The notes beneath the pieces are model-generated. The model saw only the letters and a program-made list of their open reading frames with translations. It was not told the DNA's origin and searched no databases. Below are positions 58,337 through 64,000 of a stretch of DNA of 64,000 nucleotides, one piece after another. The first letter of the stretch is position 1, and each line of letters opens with the position of its first letter. The DNA comes from Helicobacter anseris (GTDB lineage: Bacteria; Campylobacterota; Campylobacteria; Campylobacterales; Helicobacteraceae). The DNA lies in the NCBI GenBank assembly GCA_004368235.1, contig JXTW01000003.1:76806-140805 (forward strand), in the 5' to 3' direction. The translations under genes and the position numbers were made by a program.

Positions 58337-59781
58337 TAGAGCACAAGCTCTTCGACTCGCTTTCCATAAGCAGGATCAGCTTTTTTGAAATGTTCAATTT
58401 GTAATTTTTTAATCTTTATATCTACACCCTCCATCGCTTCTTTGATATTTTGGCATAGACGCTCTTTTTCTTCGGCGCTTAATAAGCGATAAAGATCTCC
58501 CGCTTGAGTATAATAATCATTATCTTCTGCTCTATAATCCCAATCATAAATTGCTGTTTCTTTTTCAAATAAAGTAGGATCTAGCTTAGGTTCTCTAGCG
58601 CTTTTATCTTCTGTATATCCAGGTATAGAGCTTGGATTGTAGTTCATATATCCTCCATAATTACCATTTTGCATATAGCCATCACGATGTGTGCTATGTA
58701 CAGGCACTTTTGGTGCATTAACTGGTAATTGAGAGTGATTGATACCTAGGCGATAGCGTGCTGTATCTCCATATGCAAATAGGCGACCTTGAAGCATTCT
58801 ATCTGGACTATAGCCAATACCAGGTACGACATTTGCAGGATCAAAGGCTGATTGTTCTACTTCTGCAAAGTAATTTTCTGGATTTTTATTAAGCTCTACG
58901 ATGCCAACCTCAATAAGCGGATAGTCTTTTTGACTCCAAACTTTTGTGAGATCAAAAGGATGAAATCTATAGGTTTTTGCATCTTTTTCAGGCATGATTT
59001 GTACACACATTCTCCATTTAGGAAAATTACCTTTTTCAATAGCTTCAAATAGATCTCTTTGATGAGATTCTCTATCTTTTGCTATAAGGGCTTCAGCTTC
59101 TTTGTTGGTTAAATTTTTGATGCCTTGCATAGATTTCATATGGAATTTCACCCAGAATCTTTCATTTTTTGCATTAATAAAACTAAAAGTGTGGCTACCA
59201 TATCCGTGCATATGACGGAAAGAAGCGGGGATACCACGATCACTCATTAAAATAGTTACTTGATGGAGTGATTCTGGGCATTGGCTCCAAAAATCCCATG
59301 CTGCATTGGCACTTCTTAAATTTGTTTTTGGATCACGTTTTTGAGTATGGATAAAATCAGGGAATTTTAAGGCATCGCGTATAAAAAAGATAGGAGTGTT
59401 ATTGCCTACTAGATCCCAGTTTCCATCTTCAGTATAGTATTTCATGGCAAAGCCTCTTGGATCCCTCTCTGCATCAGCAGCTCCTCTTTCGCCTGCTACA
59501 GTAGAGAATCTAAAAAAGCAAGGTGTTTTTTTACCTACTTTACTAAAGATTTTTGCTTTAGTATATTTTGTAATATTATTTGTTACAGTAAAAGTTCCAT
59601 ACGCACCACTCCCTTTGGCATGTACCACGCGTTCTGGTATACGCTCTCTATTAAAATGAGCAAGTTTTTCTAAAAACCATGTGTTTTGTAAAAGCATTGG
59701 ACCTCTTGGACCTACAGTTAAGCTATCTTGGTTATTAGCTACAGGTGCACCAAATTCGTTGGTTAAAGTAAGATGTTTCAT
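58336..59781 (-). CDS. katA: Heme catalase KatA
   Basis: Clade 3 small-subunit catalase, 481 residues. The distal His is in [12 protein letters not shown], the distal Asn in [12 protein letters not shown], and the proximal Tyr heme ligand in [14 protein letters not shown]. No signal peptide is present. It ends [11 protein letters not shown], without the Lys-rich tail that I recall from H. pylori KatA. A TATAAT sits at 59818-59823 on the minus strand inside an AT-rich inverted repeat that may be a PerR/Fur site. kapA follows after a strong hairpin. Confidence 0.96.
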   Translation of the reverse strand: MKHLTLTNEFGAPVANNQDSLTVGPRGPMLLQNTWFLEKLAHFNRERIPERVVHAKGSGAYGTFTVTNNITKYTKAKIFSKVGKKTPCFFRFSTVAGERGAADAERDPRGFAMKYYTEDGNWDLVGNNTPIFFIRDALKFPDFIHTQKRDPKTNLRSANAAWDFWSQCPESLHQVTILMSDRGIPASFRHMHGYGSHTFSFINAKNERFWVKFHMKSMQGIKNLTNKEAEALIAKDRESHQRDLFEAIEKGNFPKWRMCVQIMPEKDAKTYRFHPFDLTKVWSQKDYPLIEVGIVELNKNPENYFAEVEQSAFDPANVVPGIGYSPDRMLQGRLFAYGDTARYRLGINHSQLPVNAPKVPVHSTHRDGYMQNGNYGGYMNYNPSSIPGYTEDKSAREPKLDPTLFEKETAIYDWDYRAEDNDYYTQAGDLYRLLSAEEKERLCQNIKEAMEGVDIKIKKLQIEHFKKADPAYGKRVEELVL

Positions 59782-59814
59782 ATTTGTCCTTTTTATTGAT
59801 TTGACATAGGAATT

Positions 59815-59833
59815 ATTATTATAAAAAAATAAT
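59815..59833 (-). promoter_or_regulatory. katA promoter with possible PerR/Fur operator
   Basis: The inverted repeat ATTATT-(7)-AATAAT overlaps a minus-strand TATAAT (59818-59823) located 37 bases before katA. PerR and Fur sites of epsilonproteobacteria are AT-only palindromes of this kind, and katA is often PerR-regulated. In such AT-rich DNA the match could be chance. Confidence 0.35.
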
Positions 59834-59886
59834 ATATAGTAAACAATAAAATTTATTTAAAGAAAATAATTTAAGAATATTAGTAG

Positions 59887-59940
59887 TTTACAAAGAATTT
59901 ACAAAGCATATAGAGTGATTTTACAATGTATTTTTATACT
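59887..59940 (+). promoter_or_regulatory. Pho-box-like 11-bp-periodic repeats and -10 of the pst operon
   Basis: TTTACA occurs at 59887, 59898 and 59920, that is at offsets 0, 11 and 33. A degenerate copy (TATAGA) sits at the missing offset 22 (59909). The first two copies extend to TTTACAAAG. The last copy ends 9 bases before TATACT (59935-59940), a likely -10. That spacing is how a Pho box replaces the -35 in PhoB-type promoters. The regulator is inferred. Confidence 0.65.
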
Positions 59941-59963
59941 GACCCAAAAATAAAAGGAGAAAA

Positions 59964-60872
59964 ATGTTAAAACTAAGAAAAAAAGTAACTATGAGCTTAT
60001 CAAATAGAGATTATAAAAAAATAGCCATATTGTTATTTTGCTTCTTTTTTATCAATTTGCTTTCAGCAGAGCAAATAGAAAGCAAAGCAATAAGTGGGAA
60101 AATACACCCCTTAAGTAGAGAGCTTGGTTCAGGTACTAGAAGTGCTTTTGTAGAGTTATTTGGTATTGTTAGAAAAGTTGATGCAAAAAAAATTGATAAT
60201 GTTTCTTTATATATAGAAATTACCAATGCGACTGCAGTGATGATGGGTGCAGTGATGAGGGATTTGCGATCTATAGGATATATCTCAATGGGTAGTCTTA
60301 ATCCTAGATTAAAAGCATTAAGTATAAATGGGATAGAACCTAATATTGAAAATATCAAAAATAAGACTTATCCTATTATGAGGGATTTTTATGTGGTTTA
60401 TCACAAGCAGAGTAGTAATATTTTAAAAGATTTATTAAGTTTTATTTCAAGCAAGGAGGGGGCAGAAATTATACAAGCAATGGGTTATATACCTTTGAGT
60501 GATCAAGTATCAAATTATCAGAGTAGAAATCTTAGCGGTAGTTTAGCTATCGCAGGTTCTTCATCAATTTCACCATTAATGGAAGTACTCATTAGTGCAT
60601 ATATGAAAAAAAATAATGGAGTAAAAATCACTTTAATGCAGAGTGATTCAACCACAGGACTATCTAGTGTTAAAAGTGGACTAAGTGATATGGGAATGGT
60701 ATCTAGGAAAGTTTTAGATCAAGAACTTGAAGGGGGATTTATAGCAAATAGTATCGCTAAGGATGCGATTGTTATTATTGTTAATCCAAATAATCCTATT
60801 AGCAACTTAGATTCAAGTCAGATACAAAAAATCTATACTCATCAAATCACGAGATGGGAGGAGTTAAGATGA
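59964..60872 (+). CDS. pstS: Phosphate-binding protein PstS with circularly permuted lobes
   Basis: 302 residues with a signal peptide (cleavage near LLSA-EQ, residue 35; no lipobox). The first mature domain (about 44-182) is what normally forms the C-terminal half of PstS: SRELGSGTRSAFVELFG, then IGYISMGSLNPRLKAL, then SSKEGAEIIQAMGYIPL. After a short linker (183-190) the usual N-terminal half follows (191-302): GSLAIAGSSSISPLMEVLISAY, SDSTTGLSSVKSGLSDMGMVSRK, IVNPNNPISNL and ITRWEEL. Both phosphate loops (AGSSSIS and GSGTR) are present. AAGGAG fixes the start. pstC overlaps its stop. Confidence 0.9.
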   Translation: MLKLRKKVTMSLSNRDYKKIAILLFCFFFINLLSAEQIESKAISGKIHPLSRELGSGTRSAFVELFGIVRKVDAKKIDNVSLYIEITNATAVMMGAVMRDLRSIGYISMGSLNPRLKALSINGIEPNIENIKNKTYPIMRDFYVVYHKQSSNILKDLLSFISSKEGAEIIQAMGYIPLSDQVSNYQSRNLSGSLAIAGSSSISPLMEVLISAYMKKNNGVKITLMQSDSTTGLSSVKSGLSDMGMVSRKVLDQELEGGFIANSIAKDAIVIIVNPNNPISNLDSSQIQKIYTHQITRWEELR

Positions 60873-61768
60873 TGGAGAATAAAGTTATGACAAAGAATTT
60901 AGATTTCAATAATTTTAATAGGGATTTGATAGAAAAAATAGCTGTTTTATTAGTTTATTTGAGCGCACTTATATGCATATTGTGTGTGGCAATCATCGGT
61001 TATTTTTTATTAAAAAATGGCGTAGATGGGATTAAAGAGATCGGATTATTAAAATTTCTGTTTGGAGATATATGGTCCCCTCAAAATAAGGAATTTGGTA
61101 TTTTTCCAATGATTGTTGCTAGTTTTTATACTGTGGGTTTGGCGGTGCTTTTTTCTGCTATTTTAGGCATATATAGCGCTATATTTTTAGTTTATTTTGC
61201 CCCTAAGTGGCTTAGTGATGTATGTGATATTGTTTTATCTGTATTGACTTCTATCCCATCAGTTGTATATGGATTTTTAGGGCTTATGATAGTAGCTAGT
61301 ATTATTAATTTAGGATTTGATGCTAGTGGTAGAGGTCTTTTGTGTGCAAGTATCATTTTAAGTATTATGATTTTACCTACAATTATTACTATAAGTAGGG
61401 ATTCATTTTTAGCCTTACCAGATGGGTATTTACAAGCTTCATTATCACTTGGTGCAAGTCTTGAATATAGTATTATCAAAGTATTATTAAAGGCGGCAAG
61501 TGGGGGTATTTTAAGTGGATTGATATTGGCTATTTCTCGTGCCTTAGGTGAAAGTATGGCAGTTTTAATGATTTCTGGTAATCAGCCTTTGATTCCACAA
61601 AGTTTGCTAGATGGTATGCGAACATTAAGTGGTCATATTATCCTTGAGATGGGATATGCAAGTGGGCTTCATCATCAAGCACTTTTAAGCACAGCTTTTA
61701 TCCTTTTTATCATTACTATGTTTTTAAATATTATATTTGGTGTGATAAAGGTTAGGATAGGAGGATAG
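60869..61768 (+). CDS. pstC: Phosphate ABC transporter permease PstC
   Basis: 299 residues with six transmembrane helices. The permease motif SRALGESMAVLMISGNQP couples to PstB. The N-terminal stretch before the first helix is hydrophilic. I start at ATG 60869, which overlaps the pstS stop (ATGA) and has GGGAGGAG 5 bases before; ATG 60872 is equally possible and 60854 less so. It is part of pstS-pstC-pstA-pstB. Confidence 0.94.
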   Translation: MMENKVMTKNLDFNNFNRDLIEKIAVLLVYLSALICILCVAIIGYFLLKNGVDGIKEIGLLKFLFGDIWSPQNKEFGIFPMIVASFYTVGLAVLFSAILGIYSAIFLVYFAPKWLSDVCDIVLSVLTSIPSVVYGFLGLMIVASIINLGFDASGRGLLCASIILSIMILPTIITISRDSFLALPDGYLQASLSLGASLEYSIIKVLLKAASGGILSGLILAISRALGESMAVLMISGNQPLIPQSLLDGMRTLSGHIILEMGYASGLHHQALLSTAFILFIITMFLNIIFGVIKVRIGG

Positions 61769-61769
61769 A

Positions 61770-62591
61770 ATGCATAAAAATAAAAAAACATATCTTAGTA
61801 TTTTAGATATTTTAGTGAGGTTTGGATCACTTTTTTGCATATGTTTTATGATAGTTTTATTTGTAGGAATAGTAGGGGTAATTTTTTTTCAGGGTTTTGG
61901 TGCATTAAATTTAGATCTTTTTAATTGGCAATATAATGTAGAAAACCTTTCTTTATTACCAGCACTTATTAATAGCTTGATACTAGTGTGTTTAAGCTTG
62001 ATGTTGGCATTACCATTAGGTGTGGCTTGTGGTATTTATCTTGCAGAATTTGCTAGAAAGTCTTGGATAATTGCTACTATGGAAATTTTCATTTCTACTC
62101 TTTCTGGAGTGCCTTCTATTGTTTTTGGACTATTTGGTTATTTAGTATTTACGATCTTTTGTGGTTTTGGTTTTAGCTTGCTATCTGGAGTTTTAACGCT
62201 TTTTATGATGATTCTCCCTTTGATTATAAAAACTACTCAAGAAGGATTAAAGGCAGTACCCATAGCTTATAAAGAAGGAGGCTTAGCACTTGGGGCTAGT
62301 AGGATATATGTTGTTTTTCATCTACTTTTACCTAGTGTAAAAAGAGAGATTAGTAGCGGAGTTATGCTTGCAGTTGGGCGTATTCTCGGAGAAGGGGCTG
62401 CTCTTATTTTTACAGCAGGTACATTAGCAGAAATATTTTCTAGTATGTTTAGTTCAGGTAGGAGTTTAAGCGTCCATCTTTATGCACTTTTGATTGAGGG
62501 GCTTTATACTCCACAGGCTTATGCTACAGCTAGTGTTTTGGTGTTGCTAGCAATTGTATTTAGCGTATTTTCAGGATTGATTAAAAAATAA
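61770..62591 (+). CDS. pstA: Phosphate ABC transporter permease PstA
   Basis: 273 residues with six transmembrane helices. The conserved loop VGRILGEGAALIFTAG and the STLSGVPSIVFGLFGY segment are typical of PstA. It starts 1 base after the pstC stop with AGGAGG in the end of pstC. It pairs with PstC to form the membrane pore for inorganic phosphate. Confidence 0.94.
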   Translation: MHKNKKTYLSILDILVRFGSLFCICFMIVLFVGIVGVIFFQGFGALNLDLFNWQYNVENLSLLPALINSLILVCLSLMLALPLGVACGIYLAEFARKSWIIATMEIFISTLSGVPSIVFGLFGYLVFTIFCGFGFSLLSGVLTLFMMILPLIIKTTQEGLKAVPIAYKEGGLALGASRIYVVFHLLLPSVKREISSGVMLAVGRILGEGAALIFTAGTLAEIFSSMFSSGRSLSVHLYALLIEGLYTPQAYATASVLVLLAIVFSVFSGLIKK

Positions 62592-62600
62592 GGATATAGA

Positions 62601-63347
62601 ATGCAAAAAATCATTATCAAAAATTTAAGCATAGAATATGGGGATGCAAAAGCATTAAGGGATATTAATTTAGAGATTGGTAATAATGAGATTGTAGCAC
62701 TAATTGGTCCTAGTGGTTGCGGAAAGAGTAGTCTTTTACGTTGTATTAATCGTATGAATGATGAGATTAAAAATTCTAAGATAAGTGGCAAGATTTATTT
62801 GGATGGAATAGATGTATATAGTATGGATTGTAAAAAGTTACGTCAAAAAGTAGGCATGGTTTTTCAAAAGCCAAATCCTTTTGCAATGAGCATATTTGAT
62901 AACTTGGCATTTGGTCCTAGAGTACAGGGTATTACTAATAAGAGAGAGTTAGATGAGATAGTAGAGACTGCTTTAAGAAAAGCAGCACTTTTTGATGAAG
63001 TTAAGGATCGTTTAAATAAAAATGCCCTAGAGTTATCTGGTGGACAACAGCAGCGCTTGTGCATTGCTAGAAGCATTGCCATTAGACCAGAGGTATTGCT
63101 TTTAGATGAGCCTACTAGTGCGCTTGATCCTATTTCTACTCTTAAAATTGAAGAGCTTTTAGGTGAGCTAAAGAAAGAATATACAATATTAATGGTCACT
63201 CACCATATGCATCAAGCGCGTAGGATATCAGATAGGGTGGCATTTTTTTTGAATGGAGAGTTGATAGAAGTAGCAGAGAGTAAGCAAATTTTTAGCAACC
63301 CTAAAGATGAACGGACAGCTGGATATGTTAATGGTAAATTTGGTTGA
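62601..63347 (+). CDS. pstB: Phosphate ABC transporter ATPase PstB
   Basis: 248 residues. Walker [15 protein letters not shown]-loop [15 protein letters not shown], signature [14 protein letters not shown], Walker [13 protein letters not shown] and H-loop [10 protein letters not shown] are all present. The phosphate-specific VFQKPNPF is diagnostic of PstB. It is the last gene of the operon; phoU is not next to it. Its 3' end overlaps the convergent glycosyltransferase frame by 20 bases. Confidence 0.96.
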   Translation: MQKIIIKNLSIEYGDAKALRDINLEIGNNEIVALIGPSGCGKSSLLRCINRMNDEIKNSKISGKIYLDGIDVYSMDCKKLRQKVGMVFQKPNPFAMSIFDNLAFGPRVQGITNKRELDEIVETALRKAALFDEVKDRLNKNALELSGGQQQRLCIARSIAIRPEVLLLDEPTSALDPISTLKIEELLGELKKEYTILMVTHHMHQARRISDRVAFFLNGELIEVAESKQIFSNPKDERTAGYVNGKFG

Positions 63348-64000
63348 TTTTATGTTTGGATTTAATCCAAATGGCAAGCATTAAAATCTTTATAGTATGT
63401 CGAATGCCCTTAAAGCTTTTATCATATTTTACAGATTTTAAATGCCAAAATAAAGGGATATTATATAGGAGCAAATCAGCATGCTTTCTTAAAAAAGCAA
63501 TGGTATCTATATGGATTGATTTTTGTAATATTTTTTTATTATATTTTATGATGGGTGTTAGATTTGGTATTTTATCTACAAAGCTTAAGATGAAATTATA
63601 ATCTTGATAGGATTTTTGAATTTGTTGGATGTGATTAGTTTTTGTAATAGATGATGAATTATCACAACAATAATGATAGAGGATTTGATTAATATATGTA
63701 CCATTATTAAGAAATATTGAGATTAAAAATGTTTTAAGGCAGTCTTCTGCCATATTAAGTCGTGGAATGGGAGGCAGGGAGTTTAATAAGTTTAAGACTT
63801 GATTTATAAGATCTCTTTTAATAGCCTTATTGCACATATTCCAATGACTGTAATTGGTTATCTTTAGCCATAAATTACTATTTTTGTCAAAATTAGTATT
63901 AGGGTATTTTGGAAAAAAACTTTGTTTTTTAGGTGGATAAAATTCTATTCTGAAACATACAATATCTGGCATTAAATAAGATTTATCATACCCCCCCCCC
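63328..64000 (-). CDS. Glycosyltransferase family 2-like protein, 5' part beyond window, phase-variable candidate
   Basis: The minus-strand frame is open from the poly-G tract at the window edge to a stop at 63328, giving at least 223 residues. An internal ATG at 63972 is unlikely to be the true start, because the frame runs upstream through GGG codons (Gly) into the tract. [14 protein letters not shown] and [12 protein letters not shown] resemble the WNKLFKR and ED segments of GT-A family 2 enzymes. The N-terminal nucleotide-sugar site is outside the window, so donor and acceptor are unknown. It converges on pstB. Confidence 0.65.
   Translation of the reverse strand, partial: GGGYDKSYLMPDIVCFRIEFYPPKKQSFFPKYPNTNFDKNSNLWLKITNYSHWNMCNKAIKRDLINQVLNLLNSLPPIPRLNMAEDCLKTFLISIFLNNGTYINQILYHYCCDNSSSITKTNHIQQIQKSYQDYNFILSFVDKIPNLTPIIKYNKKILQKSIHIDTIAFLRKHADLLLYNIPLFWHLKSVKYDKSFKGIRHTIKILMLAIWIKSKHKINQIYH
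63991..64000 (-). repeat. Poly-G tract (at least 10 G) in glycosyltransferase gene
   Basis: Ten consecutive C on the plus strand, running to the end of the window, are ten G in the coding strand of the glycosyltransferase. It is the only G/C homopolymer of this length that I see in the window. Such tracts change length by slipped-strand mispairing and switch Helicobacter and Campylobacter surface genes. The full tract length cannot be read here. Confidence 0.85.

Overview
The window is AT-rich and looks like a contiguous chromosomal segment of a Helicobacter species (Campylobacterota, genus-level call). The evidence is the mixture of genes and gene orders I recognise from H. pylori: prfA-rpsT-glmM-lspA, hemW next to a cytochrome c553, folE-htpX-truD, HIT next to a class V aminotransferase, pgk-corA-terC, ndk-yceD-rpmF-plsX-fabH, purD-(RDD)-lptD-pnp-atpE, nifS-nifU, acpS-fliL-rsmD, katA-kapA. 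A futalosine-pathway menaquinone gene, NIF-type Fe-S assembly, Tat-exported TMAO-type reductase and a poly-G contingency tract fit the same group. In H. pylori the urease genes follow lspA directly; here a convergent hemW occupies that place, so the window suggests a Helicobacter that lacks urease at this locus.

Layout. 1-6.4 kb: partial tRNA-fMet, tRNA-Gln, ribBA, prfA/rpsT, glmM-lspA, hemW, cytochrome c553. 6.4-11.2 kb: a minus-strand run folE-htpX-truD-alr-cytochrome c-recR. 11.3-17.5 kb: dnaJ, tRNA-Val, a TonB receptor behind a near-canonical Fur box, argB and rpsA. 17.6-23.3 kb: a plus-strand run with bioB, HIT, class V aminotransferase, GDP-fucose synthase and a PglK/Wzk-like flippase. 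23.3-28.5 kb: a minus-strand operon gapA-pgi-pgk-corA-terC. 28.8-39.2 kb: hup, tRNA-Arg, ndk, yceD-rpmF-plsX-fabH, a structured-RNA candidate, purD-RDD-lptD, pnp, atpE and two tRNA-Leu genes. 39.6-42.1 kb: an autotransporter. 42.3-49.9 kb: carB, a short TsaC-like protein, an S4 protein, an SDR, mqnD, hemE and an outer-membrane protein. 49.9-59.8 kb: nifS-nifU, a torA-torC-hypothetical-rsmD-fliL-acpS operon, a small membrane protein, and katA with a Tat-exported companion. 59.9-63.3 kb: the phosphate operon pstS-pstC-pstA-pstB. 63.3-64.0 kb: the 3' part of a glycosyltransferase whose reading frame runs into a poly-G tract at the window edge.

How the parts fit together: most of the window is core metabolism and envelope biogenesis (lipid, LPS, heme, menaquinone, Fe-S). 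The respiratory components (two small cytochromes c, TorA/TorC, MqnD, HemE, HemW) fit a microaerobic or anaerobic respirer. Surface variation is represented by the autotransporter, the flippase/fucose genes and the poly-G glycosyltransferase.

The most unusual feature is the phosphate-binding protein of the pst operon. Its two lobes appear in swapped order, as a clean circular permutation behind a single signal peptide. The promoter carries TTTACA half-sites on an 11-bp period, placed like a Pho box. Other notable items are a transglutaminase-like catalase partner whose catalytic Cys position is Asn, a structured leader or 6S-like RNA upstream of purD, an in-frame 21-bp duplication in lptD, and a basic C-terminal tail beyond the autotransporter barrel. 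I saw no CRISPR array, rRNA, insertion sequence or prophage. All family calls come from reading motifs; no database search was run.
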